Shown here: one piece after another, positions 8,119-15,748 of the stretch
Position numbering within the stretch: the first letter of the stretch is position 1
Layout of the letters: each line of letters starts with the position of its first letter
Assembly (NCBI GenBank): GCA_934636905.1
Contig: CAKUBJ010000021.1
Coordinates: 1 to 31,832, forward strand
Reading direction: 5' to 3'
DNA length: 31,832 nt
DNA from: an uncultured Dysosmobacter sp.
GTDB lineage: Bacteria; Bacillota; Clostridia; Oscillospirales; Oscillospiraceae
Translations under genes and position numbers: made by a program
Notes under the pieces: generated by a model
Told to the model about the DNA's origin: nothing
What the model saw: the letters and a program-made list of their open reading frames with translations, nothing else
The model's database searches: none

Positions 8119-8664
8119 TTACTCCTCCTCGTCGGTGACAATCAGGCCGTAGCCGCCGTTCTTCCGGTGATAGACGATGGAGATGCTGTCGTCATCGCTG
8201 TTGCGGAAGACATAGAAATCGTGGTCCAGCAGATTCATCTGCAAAATGGCCTCCTCGGGGCTCATGGGTTTCACGGCGAAGCGCTTGGTGCGGACAATGT
8301 GGAACTCCGACTCCTCCGCCACGGAGAAGTCATCCGCCGGCGCGGCGGGGAAGCCCTCCGACCGCAGGCGCTTGGCAAGGCGGGTCTTGTTCTTCAGAAT
8401 CTGGCGCTCAATATAGCTGACGGCGGCGTCAATGGCGCCCCGCATATCTCCATCCGGTTCCGTTGTCTGCGCCCGGAGGATGGTTCCGGCATCCCGGATG
8501 GTAATCTCCACGGTGCACAGCTTGTCTTTCTCCACGGTAAACGTCACGAAGGCGGCTGCGTCCTCCCCATGGAAATACTTCTCCAGCTTTTCCAGACGCT
8601 TCTCGGCGTATTCCTTGATGGAGTCGTTCAGGGGGACTTTCTTGCAGGCGTAGGTATACTTCAT
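8119..8664 (-). CDS. hpf: Ribosome hibernation promoting factor, long form
   Basis: Binds the 30S decoding region and drives 100S ribosome dimers in stationary phase. At 181 residues it is the long Firmicutes form: an N-terminal RaiA/HPF domain (1-100, MKYTYACKKVPLNDSIKEYAEKRLEKLEKYF ... DMRGAIDAAVSYIERQILKNK) and a C-terminal dimerization domain (125-181, VRTKRFAVKPMSPEEAILQMNLLDHDFYVFRN...YHRKNGGYGLI). It starts at ATG 8664 with AAAGGAGCG upstream. A TATACT -10-like box lies at 8719-8724 on the minus strand, with a poor -35. In many Firmicutes secA follows hpf; here the mobile element begins right after the stop. Confidence 0.96.
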   Translation of the reverse strand: MKYTYACKKVPLNDSIKEYAEKRLEKLEKYFHGEDAAAFVTFTVEKDKLCTVEITIRDAGTILRAQTTEPDGDMRGAIDAAVSYIERQILKNKTRLAKRLRSEGFPAAPADDFSVAEESEFHIVRTKRFAVKPMSPEEAILQMNLLDHDFYVFRNSDDDSISIVYHRKNGGYGLIVTDEEE

Positions 8665-8826
8665 AAAACTCGCTCCTTTCGTGAAAGAGGGGATGATAGG
8701 TTCCCTCCCATTGTGGATAGTATAGCATAGTTCTGCCGGATTTGCCAGAGGAAATAGTAAAAGTTAACAAAAAATTCCAATTCGACAAACAGCGTGGAAA
8801 TTCCGCAAAGCCTCCCATTTACAATA

Positions 8827-8907
8827 GGGGCAGTTCGTGGTACCATCATCGAGGAAGCTTTCCAATACCCCATCTCTTTAAGCCGCCTGTCAGGCGGCTT
8901 CTTTTTA
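8827..8907 (+). ncRNA. Possible small RNA between hpf and yabR
   Basis: In the 303-bp gap 8665-8967, which has no gene, the + strand shows a -10-like TACAAT (8820-8825, weak -35), a GGGG start region, a foldable stretch with GGAAGC/TTTCC and GGTACC, and a good terminator: AGCCGCC/GGCGGCT (8881-8899) then TCTTTTTA. No gene ends upstream on this strand, so the terminator needs an explanation. An RNA of about 80 nt is possible. Read on the minus strand the same DNA may instead be the far hpf leader. No known RNA class is recognised. Confidence 0.3.
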
Positions 8908-8920
8908 TCCACAGGCGCAG

Positions 8921-8953
8921 AAAACCCGGCGCATGGCTTTGCCATGCGCCGGG
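8921..8953 (-). terminator. Terminator of the yab operon
   Basis: A perfect 13-bp stem (8925-8937 with 8941-8953, loop TTT) followed on the minus strand by TTTTCT. It lies 15 bases after the yabR stop and closes the minus-strand block. Confidence 0.92.
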
Positions 8954-8967
8954 TGTGTTTCCTGAAA

Positions 8968-9435
8968 TTACCGTCTGCGGCGGCCGCCCTGCTTGCCGGA
9001 AATATTCCGGTTCAAATCCGCCATTTTCCGCTCCGAGGAGGAGAGGAACTGCTTCAGCTTGTCCTCAAAGGCGGTGTCGCCGGAGGGGGGATTCGCTGCC
9101 GCCGTGACAGGGGTGCGGCGGGGAGCCGGGGCGGACTGGGATACAGCCGGCCGCGGCGTCTGCTGCCGGGGCTGGAAGGAATGCTGTGCCGGGCGTTCCG
9201 GCGCAGGCAGCGCCTTTTTGATGGAAAGATCCAGCTTCCCGTCCTTGATGGCAAGAAGCTTCACCTTGACGGTCTGCCCCTCCTGAAGAAAATCGTGAAC
9301 GTCGTTGACATAGGTATTGGCGATCTCCGAAATATGTACAAGGCCGGATTTTCCGCCCTCCAGTGCTACAAAAGCGCCGAATTTGGTGATGCTTGTGACC
9401 TTGCCCTCCAAGATTGCTCCGACCTCGTATTCCAT
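8968..9435 (-). CDS. yabR: S1 RNA-binding domain protein, YabR/GSP13 type
   Basis: A 155-residue RNA-binding protein. Residues 1-73 are a single S1/OB domain (VGAILEGKVTSITKFGAFVALEGGKSGLVHISEIANTYV ... EGQTVKVKLLAIKDGKLDLSIKKAL). A Pro/Gln/Ala-rich linker (75-115) leads to a short helical region (TAFEDKLKQFLSSSERKMADLNR) and a basic tail GRRRR. In Bacillus, YabR follows divIC, as here. The family associates with ribosomes or mRNA; the exact role is not settled. It starts at ATG 9435, downstream of divIC by 57 bp. Confidence 0.92.
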   Translation of the reverse strand: MEYEVGAILEGKVTSITKFGAFVALEGGKSGLVHISEIANTYVNDVHDFLQEGQTVKVKLLAIKDGKLDLSIKKALPAPERPAQHSFQPRQQTPRPAVSQSAPAPRRTPVTAAANPPSGDTAFEDKLKQFLSSSERKMADLNRNISGKQGGRRRR

Positions 9436-9492
9436 AAATGGTGCTGCTCTCCTTCTTCCAGATTCACCGGCGCGGTGCCGGAAAGTTGCTGC

Positions 9493-9795
9493 TCAGTTTG
9501 ACTTGTCGTAAAAGACATATTCGTCCGGATCCGTCCAGCCCAGTTCGTCCCGGGCCAGTTCCTTCATCTTCTCATCCGTCACGCCCTCGTCGATGTCGGC
9601 CTTCAGCGTCTCATTGCTCCGGGTCATGGTTTCCACCTGCCGGGCCGTGCGGTCCTTGACCGTCTGGGCATCGGCAATCTGGCTCCGCAGGCTGTACAGC
9701 TGCCAGCCGAGGACGGCGAGAAGCAGAAGAATCACGGTGTGGATCAGCAGACCGCCGGATCTTCTCTTTGCGGGGGCTTTTTCTTCCTTTGTCAT
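9493..9795 (-). CDS. divIC: Septum formation initiator DivIC/FtsB family
   Basis: A 100-residue bitopic membrane protein of the divisome. It has a short basic cytoplasmic end (MTKEEKAPAKRR), one membrane span (GLLIHTVILLLLAVLGWQL, about 16-34), then a periplasmic coiled coil (YSLRSQIADAQTVKDRTARQVETMTRSNETLKADI) and the family tail with MKELARDELGWTDPDEYVFY. It acts with FtsL/DivIB in septum assembly. The ATG at 9795 has AAAGGAGG eight bases upstream; a GTG at 9816 would put the ribosome site inside the gene and is rejected. Its first 185 bases overlap the end of yabQ in another frame. Confidence 0.93.
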   Translation of the reverse strand: MTKEEKAPAKRRSGGLLIHTVILLLLAVLGWQLYSLRSQIADAQTVKDRTARQVETMTRSNETLKADIDEGVTDEKMKELARDELGWTDPDEYVFYDKSN

Positions 9796-10255
9796 GCGGC
9801 TGTCCTCCTTTCCCACGGGCTCCGAAAATCTCGCATTTTATTGTAGCGTATTTTTCACAAAAATAAAAGAACTTTTTCGTCTGTCTGACGATTTTTTTGC
9901 AGGGCACCGCCGCTTTCCTGAAAGGCCAGGCCAGCAGGTGCAGAAATTCCGCGCCTCCATCCAGCCAGAACTCCCAGACAGGGCGCAGGGCGGCGGAAAA
10001 CAGGGTGAAAAACAGGATGCAGCCGCCGCCTGCCCCCAGCAGTACAAAGCCCCGCAGCTGCCCCTCCGCCTGCCGCAGTACAAACAGGAACAGCGCCGTC
10101 CCGGCGGTAAGGCAGTACAGCAGATCCGCCGCGCCCGTCAGCCGGGGCAGCCGCAGCCGCACGGCCCGCAGCAGGTCGTACCACAGCCCTGCTCCCAGCC
10201 CCAGCAGCACCGCCAGCAGAAAGGGGCGCAGCTGATCCGCAATCTGAAAGCCCAT
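9611..10255 (-). CDS. yabQ: Spore cortex biosynthesis protein YabQ with long overlapping tail
   Basis: Membrane protein needed for spore cortex formation (known of the family). Residues 1-115 carry four hydrophobic segments (LRPFLLAVLLGLGAGLWYDLLRAVRL; AADLLYCLTAGTALFLFVL; GFVLLGAGGGCILFFTLFSAAL; a weaker LDGGAEFLHLLAWPF), and the GLWYDLLRAVR motif is typical. A basic helix follows (CKKIVRQTKKFFYFCEKYATIKCEIF). From about residue 147 the frame runs 62 codons into divIC and encodes a Pro/Arg/Asp-rich tail with no family resemblance. Either a real overlap or a small indel removed the usual stop; a run of seven A/T at 9893-9899 is the obvious suspect. The start at 10255 is 10 bp after yabP. Confidence 0.85.
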   Translation of the reverse strand: MGFQIADQLRPFLLAVLLGLGAGLWYDLLRAVRLRLPRLTGAADLLYCLTAGTALFLFVLRQAEGQLRGFVLLGAGGGCILFFTLFSAALRPVWEFWLDGGAEFLHLLAWPFRKAAVPCKKIVRQTKKFFYFCEKYATIKCEIFGARGKGGQPHDKGRKSPRKEKIRRSADPHRDSSASRRPRLAAVQPAEPDCRCPDGQGPHGPAGGNHDPEQ

Positions 10256-10264
10256 AGGCGGCGC

Positions 10265-10546
10265 TCAGCCGAAGAGGCGGCTGAAAAAGCCGCCCTGACG
10301 CTCCGGCGCGTCCTCATAGGACACGGAGTCGATGCGGCCGTCCACAAACAGTTCCCCGCCCTCCAGAGACAGCTTGCCGATATGAAGATTCTCGCCGGTG
10401 ACGATGAGGGTTCCGGCGGAGGTGGTCATAATGACGCCGTTTTCGTCAAAGCGCTCCACATCCTCCACGCCGGAAACGTTGAGATGCTCCCGGCCCGTCA
10501 GTTCCAGACGGTGGCTGGCGGCGGGGATACTGAACTCGTTGGTCAT
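10265..10546 (-). CDS. yabP: Sporulation protein YabP
   Basis: A 93-residue sporulation protein of the YabP/YqfC family, expressed in the mother cell and needed for spore cortex in Bacillus. The sequence shows the all-beta pattern HRLELTGREHLNVSGVEDVERFDENGVIMTTSAGTLIVTGENLHIGKLSLEGGELFVDGRIDSVSYED, which is diagnostic (LxVSGVxDVxxFDE and GxLxVTGxxLHI). The C-terminal GGFFSRLFG is an amphipathic end. It starts at ATG 10546 with GGAGGGAT upstream and precedes yabQ, the standard pairing. Confidence 0.95.
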   Translation of the reverse strand: MTNEFSIPAASHRLELTGREHLNVSGVEDVERFDENGVIMTTSAGTLIVTGENLHIGKLSLEGGELFVDGRIDSVSYEDAPERQGGFFSRLFG

Positions 10547-10615
10547 GGATCCATCCCTCCCTGTCCACAGTGTATGCGGACGGGGCAGGAGATAGAAGCG
10601 CCGGGCGGCAGCCCG

Positions 10616-10855
10616 TCAGATCTGGCGGTACAGGGCAGCGGCCTCGCTCTGGCGCACCGTTTCCTGCACGGACAGCACCTCCACCGTAAGGGTTCTGGCG
10701 CCGAAGCGCAGGGAGATCTGATCCCCCTCCTTCACCTCATAGGAAGCCCGGGCGGGCTTGCCGTTGACGGTGACCAGCCCATTGTCGCAGGCCTCGTTGG
10801 CCACGGTGCGGCGCTTGATGAGCCGGGAAACCTTGAGATATTTGTCCAGACGCAT
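10616..10855 (-). CDS. rqcP: RqcP (YabO), S4-domain ribosome quality-control factor
   Basis: A 79-residue S4 RNA-binding protein. The first 50 residues give the S4 signature MRLDKYLKVSRLIKRRTVANEACDNGLVTVNGKPARASYEVKEGD. In Bacillus, RqcP (YabO) binds stalled 50S-peptidyl-tRNA together with RqcH and helps add alanine tails. It sits between hup and yabP, one step from the Bacillus order mazG-yabO-yabP. A strong terminator lies between hup and this gene, so expression of rqcP and the sporulation genes probably depends on read-through or an internal promoter. Confidence 0.93.
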   Translation of the reverse strand: MRLDKYLKVSRLIKRRTVANEACDNGLVTVNGKPARASYEVKEGDQISLRFGARTLTVEVLSVQETVRQSEAAALYRQI

Positions 10856-10870
10856 GGTAAAATCCTCTCT

Positions 10871-10900
10871 GAAAACAAAGAAGGGGGCTGCGCCCCCTTC
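10871..10900 (-). terminator. Terminator between hup and rqcP
   Basis: On the minus strand a perfect 9-bp stem GAAGGGGGC/GCCCCCTTC (10880-10900, 3-base loop) is followed by TTTGTTTTC. It begins about ten bases after the hup stop. It would let hup be made in large amounts while limiting rqcP-yabP-yabQ-divIC-yabR. Confidence 0.85.
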
Positions 10901-10910
10901 TCATTCCGGT

Positions 10911-11186
10911 TTATTCGGACACAGCGTCCTTCAGAGCCTTGCCGGCCTTGAACACGGGCACCTTGGAAGCGGGGATCTCAACGACCTCCTTGGTGCGGGG
11001 GTTGCGGCCGGTACGGGCGGCGCGGCTCTTGACTTCAAAAGAGCCGAAGCCAACCAGCTGCACCTTGTCGCCTTCCTTCAGGGCGTTGGTGATGGCGTTC
11101 AGGGCGGCGGAGACGGCAGTCTCGGCGTCCTTCTTGGAGATTTCTGCGGAAGCCGCTACGGCGGCAATCAATTCGGCTTTGTTCAT
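10911..11186 (-). CDS. hup: HU family nucleoid protein
   Basis: A 91-residue histone-like DNA-bending protein. It shows the complete HU fold: helical dimerization part ([52 protein letters not shown]) and the beta arm with the minor-groove tip [32 protein letters not shown]. The ATG at 11186 has AGGAGG eight bases upstream; longer readings have no ribosome site. It lies between mazG and rqcP, an arrangement common in Clostridia but absent from Bacillus. A dedicated terminator follows it. Confidence 0.97.
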   Translation of the reverse strand: MNKAELIAAVAASAEISKKDAETAVSAALNAITNALKEGDKVQLVGFGSFEVKSRAARTGRNPRTKEVVEIPASKVPVFKAGKALKDAVSE

Positions 11187-11230
11187 GAGTATATCCTCCT
11201 GTAAATGAAATGGAATCCAAACTTTATCTC

Positions 11231-12046
11231 TTATCGCGTCGGCGATGAAGATTCCTCTTTTGCCTGCTGCCACAGGCTGATTTTTTCGGCCTCCGTATAG
11301 TCCCCAAGAGGCCTGTCCGCCCGTTCCGTCACACGGCGGAAGCGGGTCTGAAATTTGTCGCAGGCGCGGTGGAGGGCATCCTCCGGATCCACGCCGGACA
11401 TCTGGGCGATTTTGCAGAGAATGAACAGCGCGTCACCCAGTTCCTCCCGGATGCCGTGAGGAGAACCTGCGTCTCCGCCGGCCTCTGCGGCCTGCCGCAG
11501 TTCGGCGGCTTCCTCCTCCAGCTTGTCCAGCGCACCGCTGACGGAGTCCCAGTTGAAGCCCGCCTTTACGGAGCGGGAAACCACCTTTTCCGCCCGCCAC
11601 AGGGCAGGCAGCGTGTGGGGTACGGCCTCCACGGCGTCCGCCGGGGAAGCATAGCCCTTCTCCCGCTTCTTCTGCGCCTCCCAGCCCTCCAGCGCCTCTG
11701 CGCTGTCGGAGGCCCTGGCGTTTCCGAACACATGGGCGTGGCGGAATACCAGCTTCTGTGCCACGCCGTCCACTACGTCGTCGGCGCTGAAGTGTCCCCG
11801 CTCCTCTTCCATGGCGGCATGGAACACCACCTGCATCAGCACGTCCCCCAACTCTTCCTTCATGCCGGAGGTGTTGTCCCGGTCAATGGCGTCCAGCGCC
11901 TCGTAGGTTTCCTCCAGAAAGTTCCGGCGGATGGATGCGTGAGTCTGCTCCCGGTCCCAAGGGCAGCCCCCCGGGCTTCGCAGCAATCGCATGACGGTGA
12001 GAAGGTCTTCCCAGTCATAGCGCTCTTTCTTTTGAAAATTTACCAT
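11231..12046 (-). CDS. mazG: MazG nucleoside triphosphate pyrophosphohydrolase
   Basis: Hydrolyses NTPs/dNTPs to the monophosphate and PPi, a house-cleaning role also tied to (p)ppGpp levels in E. coli. Two tandem MazG domains are seen. The first (about 17-125) has [27 protein letters not shown] with [13 protein letters not shown], the EExxE...ExxD metal sites. The second (about 150-255) has [13 protein letters not shown] with [15 protein letters not shown]. Length (271) fits the full two-domain form. Bacillus YabN has an extra N-terminal methylase domain that is lacking here. It lies 68 bp after yabM. Confidence 0.95.
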   Translation of the reverse strand: MVNFQKKERYDWEDLLTVMRLLRSPGGCPWDREQTHASIRRNFLEETYEALDAIDRDNTSGMKEELGDVLMQVVFHAAMEEERGHFSADDVVDGVAQKLVFRHAHVFGNARASDSAEALEGWEAQKKREKGYASPADAVEAVPHTLPALWRAEKVVSRSVKAGFNWDSVSGALDKLEEEAAELRQAAEAGGDAGSPHGIREELGDALFILCKIAQMSGVDPEDALHRACDKFQTRFRRVTERADRPLGDYTEAEKISLWQQAKEESSSPTR

Positions 12047-12114
12047 ATCTCCACTGCCTTTGCAAGCTATTTTGACCTGAATCCATTGAAATTACAGGAT
12101 TTTTTATAAAATGT

Positions 12115-13728
12115 TCACTTCAGGCGCAAAAGTTTGGCTATTTTTTCGCCCTTGGGCAGGGATTTTACATCCTCCGCCCGCAGAATCCGCAGAAGAATCA
12201 CCAGAATCCCGTAAACCACCACGCCGGCCAGAATGCCGCAGAAGGTGGCCAGCGCGTTGACGCCGTAGGCACTGTGGCCGCTGAGAACTTTGGAAACAAG
12301 GCCGCACACGGCCCAGGCGGCAGCCCCCATAATGACGGAGGCAATCACCGGCTTGGCAAACAACTGGATATACCTGGGCTTCTGGGGGGAGTACTTCCAC
12401 ACAAAGAACAGGTTCAGTACACAGATGGTCAGGTAGCAGCAGAGGGTGGAAATGGGTGCGCCGTGGATGCCGATGGCAGGATTGCCCACCAGAATGTAGT
12501 TCATGACTACCTTCACTGCGCCGCCGGCAATCACGGTGAAAATCGGCAGTTTTTCCTTGCCGTAGGTCTGAAGGATGGCGTTGGTGAGAATCATCAGGCA
12601 GATGAAAATCAGGGCAATGCCCAGCAGCTGCAGATGAGGGCCTGCCGCCAGCGCGTCCTCCGGCTGAAGGGGAAGCATCAGAATCTCAATGGGCGTGGAC
12701 AGCACGGAAAGGCCGATGCCTGCCGGCAGCGCCAGAATGGCGATGAGTCGGAAGGCGGAGGAAATGATGCGGTCCGCCTCGGCGTGATCCTTCCGGGCCA
12801 GCGCCGCCGCAGCAAAGGGAATCAGGCTCATGGTGACGGGGTAGACAAAGGAGGCCACCATGTTGGGCATATTCATGGCGATGCGGTACTGGCCGTTGAG
12901 GACGGCCGCCGCCTCCTCGGCAAGACCCAGACCGTTCTGCAGCCGCCCCATGACGATTTTGGTGTCGATGATATTGATGATGCTCATGGCGGAGTTGCTG
13001 AGGGTGATGGGCACGCCGATGAGCAGAATCTGCCGGATAATCTGGCCGCTGGAGGAGGGGACGTCCAGAGATTCCTTCCGGTTCCGGTGGGTGGCCAGAT
13101 ACCCGCACAGAAACAGCATGGACACCGCCGTGCCTGCCGTAACGCCCACGATGGCGCCGGCGGCGCTGCGCTCGGCGGTGCCTCCGATGTGCAGCACATA
13201 CCAGGCCAGCGGCAGGCCGATGCCCAGCTTCAGCAGGGCTTCCAGCACCTGACTGACGGCGGTGGGGGTCATATTCCCCTGTCCCTGGGTGTAGCCCCGC
13301 ATACAGGCCAGCAGGCACACGCAGAATACCGCCGGCGCCAGCGCCTGCACGGCGGCGGCAGCCAGAGAGTTGTTCAGGAACCGCGCCAGCGCGTCCGCCC
13401 GGAAGAACATCAGCACGGAGCACACCAGCCCCAGCCCGAAGAACAGCCAGATGGCAGTGGAGAAAATTTTCCGCTTTTCGTTTTCCAGTCCCTGGGCGTG
13501 AGCCTGACTGGTCATCCGGGAGATGGCCAGAGGCAGACCCGCCGTGGAAAAGGTCAGCAGGAAGTTGTAAATCTGATAGGCGGTGTCAAAGTAAGTCTGC
13601 CCCGCACTGCCCAGAATATTGCTCAGGGGGATTTTGTAGGCCGCGCCGATGAGTTTGACCACCACCACCGCCGCCGTCAGGATGGCGGCGCCGCCCAGAA
13701 AGGATTGCTTTTTCGCAGGAGATGCCAT
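12115..13728 (-). CDS. SpoVB/YabM-type MOP flippase
   Basis: A 537-residue integral membrane transporter of the MATE/MOP exporter superfamily, the group of SpoVB and YabM that move lipid-linked cell-wall or polysaccharide precursors. About 14 hydrophobic segments can be counted. The N-terminus FLGGAAILTAAVVVVKLIGAAYKIPLSNILGSAGQTYFDTAYQIYNFLLTFSTAGLPLAISRMTS is the family signature (K-x-IGaxYkIPL, GLPxAISrm). Its place before mazG matches Bacillus yabM-yabN. Whether it acts in spore cortex synthesis (SpoVB role) or vegetative wall synthesis cannot be told from sequence. It starts at ATG 13728 with GAGGTAACGC upstream. Confidence 0.93.
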   Translation of the reverse strand: MASPAKKQSFLGGAAILTAAVVVVKLIGAAYKIPLSNILGSAGQTYFDTAYQIYNFLLTFSTAGLPLAISRMTSQAHAQGLENEKRKIFSTAIWLFFGLGLVCSVLMFFRADALARFLNNSLAAAAVQALAPAVFCVCLLACMRGYTQGQGNMTPTAVSQVLEALLKLGIGLPLAWYVLHIGGTAERSAAGAIVGVTAGTAVSMLFLCGYLATHRNRKESLDVPSSSGQIIRQILLIGVPITLSNSAMSIINIIDTKIVMGRLQNGLGLAEEAAAVLNGQYRIAMNMPNMVASFVYPVTMSLIPFAAAALARKDHAEADRIISSAFRLIAILALPAGIGLSVLSTPIEILMLPLQPEDALAAGPHLQLLGIALIFICLMILTNAILQTYGKEKLPIFTVIAGGAVKVVMNYILVGNPAIGIHGAPISTLCCYLTICVLNLFFVWKYSPQKPRYIQLFAKPVIASVIMGAAAWAVCGLVSKVLSGHSAYGVNALATFCGILAGVVVYGILVILLRILRAEDVKSLPKGEKIAKLLRLK

Positions 13729-13837
13729 GTGCGTTACCTCGCGTTTCGAAATTCAGGGGGACTGGCAGACCGTCAGCCCGTCTTTGTGAAAAAGTATGAG
13801 CCTGCGGGGCAGGTTATGCGCCGGAGCGCCCCGCCGC

Positions 13838-14200
13838 TCAGAGCCGTTCGCCGCAGTCCCGGCAGAAAACGTCGCCGGGGCGGACTTCCCGTCCGCAGCG
13901 GGGGCAGAGCAGGTGAATCACCGGCTCCCCTTCCAGTTCCAGAAGCCGGGCTTTCAGGCCGTCAATCTCCTGCATTTTCTCCAGCAGCACATCGGAATCC
14001 GTGGGATTGCCGGTGTGGGTGGCGTACAGCAGTTCCCCCAGTTCCCGGAGGGCGGTGTTGACGGCGGCGTGGAGGTCTGCGATTTCCAGCTGACGCTTCG
14101 CGGCGTCCGTCAGCTTTTTCGCCCCCAGCCCGATGGTGCAGAGGGTGTCCTGAATCACTTCCTCCGCTCTGCTCCGGTATGCTTCATAACCATGTTTCAT
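13838..14200 (-). CDS. Small zinc-ribbon protein, unknown function
   Basis: A 120-residue protein. Residues 1-90 are helical with a predicted coiled coil (SRAEEVIQDTLCTIGLGAKKLTDAAKRQLEIADLHAAVNTALRELGELLY ... LLEKMQEIDGLKARLLELEG). The C-terminus is a zinc ribbon, CPRCGREVRPGDVFCRDCG (CxxC-x10-CxxC). Zinc-ribbon proteins of this size with a helical arm occur widely in Clostridia, without assigned function. It lies 30 bp after hemZ, in the same direction, and 110 bp before yabM. Confidence 0.88.
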   Translation of the reverse strand: MKHGYEAYRSRAEEVIQDTLCTIGLGAKKLTDAAKRQLEIADLHAAVNTALRELGELLYATHTGNPTDSDVLLEKMQEIDGLKARLLELEGEPVIHLLCPRCGREVRPGDVFCRDCGERL

Positions 14201-14230
14201 AAATGACCCTCCCTGCGGCCAACGCCGCGT

Positions 14231-15748
14231 TTATGCTTCCGGGATGTATTTTGCATAGAATTCCGCAAAGGCGGCCTGATTCTGCCGGGCTTTTTCCGGC
14301 CGCTGCGTATATTCCGCAGGATATTTCAGATTAAAGACCCGCTCGATGTGGTTGGTGCCGGGCTCCACCATCTTGGTGGAGCCGCCTGCCCCGAAGGACA
14401 GGATGGAGCAGAGTTCCGACATGATGTCCACGTTGTACCAGCACTCCCCGCCGGGACGGCACCAGCCCACGTTTTCAAAGCTGCCGGACATATATTTCTG
14501 CCGGTAGAGGTAGTAGGGGGCGAAGCCCGCCTGCCGCAGGGTGGGGGCGGCATAGTCCAGCATGGCCTGCACGGCCTCCCCGTCCGGGACGCTGAGTCCC
14601 TCCGTCAGAATCCGGCTGCCCTTTTTCAGCGCCAGCGTGTGGACGGTGATATTGTCGGCTCCCAGTTCCAGACATTGGTCCAGTGACCGGCGGAAGCCCT
14701 CCGGCGTGTCCTCCGGCAGGCCGGCGATGAGGTCCATATTCACATGGGGGAAGTGATAGGCCCGCACCAGTTCCATGGCCCGCACCGTCTCCGCCGCCGC
14801 GTGGCGGCGGCCGATGGCGGCCAGCACGCTGTCCTCCATGGTCTGGGGATTGACGGACACCCGGGTGACGCCGTGGCATTTGAGCACTGCCAGCTTTTCC
14901 GCGGTGATGGTGTCCGGCCGGCCGGCCTCCACGGTGATTTCCGGACAGGCGGAGAGGTCAAAGGATTCCTCCACCGCCGTCAGCACCGCGTCCATCTGCT
15001 CCGCCGTCAGGGTGGTGGGAGTGCCGCCCCCCATATAGAAGGTGCGGGGGCGCAGATGTGCCTTCTCCACCGTCTCTCCGCCGGAGCGGATTTCGGTGAT
15101 GAGCGCCTTCACATACGGCTCCACCAGAGAAAAACTCCGCTCTACGCTCTGGCTCACAAAGGAGCAGTAGGCACAGCGGGTGGGGCAGAAGGGAATGCCC
15201 ACATACAGGTCGATGTCCCGCTTTTCCAGCCGCTGCCGGGCGCGGCAGCCCACCGTGCCGGTTTCCAGCGCCAGCGCCGCCCGATCCTCGGAGACAAAAT
15301 AGTGGCGCTTCAGGTAGTTTTTGGCTTCCTCCGGCGTTTTTCCCTCCATCAGCGCCCAGGTGACGGGCTTGTCGGGGCGGACGCCGGTGAGCATCCCCCA
15401 GGGGGGCAGGGTCAGCTTCCCGGCGGCACGTCCTGCCTCCGTCAGCTGCGGATACAATTCCAGGAACGCCAGATAGAAGCAGGCCACCACAGCGTGGCGC
15501 CGCTGTCCCTCTTTTTCAAAGTCCGTGCCGGAGAGGGGCGAGGCAAATTCCCCGGCGGCGGCGCTGCCCTGATAGTGCAGGGACGCCGCAACCCGGCACT
15601 CCGTATCGGTTTCCCATGCCGTCAGGCGGCACCAGTCCTCCTCCCCCGGCTCCACAGTGCCGTACACCGGCTTTTCCAGCGGGAAGAGGTTCATCAGGCT
15701 CTGCTCCACGATGTACCGCTCATCGTGGCCGTGAAATTCCAGCTTCAT
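14231..15748 (-). CDS. hemZ: HemZ-like radical SAM coproporphyrinogen dehydrogenase
   Basis: A 505-residue radical SAM enzyme of the HemN/HemZ class. The iron-sulfur motif CPTRCAYCSF is at 188-197, followed by YMGGGTPTTL (SAM-binding GGGTPT) and VNPQTMED. The N-terminal 180 residues are the extra domain that separates HemZ from HemN/HemW. HemZ is named as an oxygen-independent coproporphyrinogen III dehydrogenase, but its activity is poorly tested and no other haem gene is nearby. The start is ATG 15748, overlapping the MBL gene stop as ATGA, with GAGGAG nine bases upstream; longer readings run into the neighbour. Confidence 0.93.
   Translation of the reverse strand: MKLEFHGHDERYIVEQSLMNLFPLEKPVYGTVEPGEEDWCRLTAWETDTECRVAASLHYQGSAAAGEFASPLSGTDFEKEGQRRHAVVACFYLAFLELYPQLTEAGRAAGKLTLPPWGMLTGVRPDKPVTWALMEGKTPEEAKNYLKRHYFVSEDRAALALETGTVGCRARQRLEKRDIDLYVGIPFCPTRCAYCSFVSQSVERSFSLVEPYVKALITEIRSGGETVEKAHLRPRTFYMGGGTPTTLTAEQMDAVLTAVEESFDLSACPEITVEAGRPDTITAEKLAVLKCHGVTRVSVNPQTMEDSVLAAIGRRHAAAETVRAMELVRAYHFPHVNMDLIAGLPEDTPEGFRRSLDQCLELGADNITVHTLALKKGSRILTEGLSVPDGEAVQAMLDYAAPTLRQAGFAPYYLYRQKYMSGSFENVGWCRPGGECWYNVDIMSELCSILSFGAGGSTKMVEPGTNHIERVFNLKYPAEYTQRPEKARQNQAAFAEFYAKYIPEA

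Noticed and set aside
8820..8860. T-box-like GGTACCACG string on the minus strand upstream of hpf
   Set aside because: No stem I specifier loop or adjoining terminator/antiterminator pair in the right order, and hpf is not a T-box gene.
12274..14061. Long + strand open frame opposite the flippase gene
   Set aside because: Gly/His/Gln-rich composition is typical of antisense to a high-GC membrane-protein gene; the minus strand has clear family motifs.
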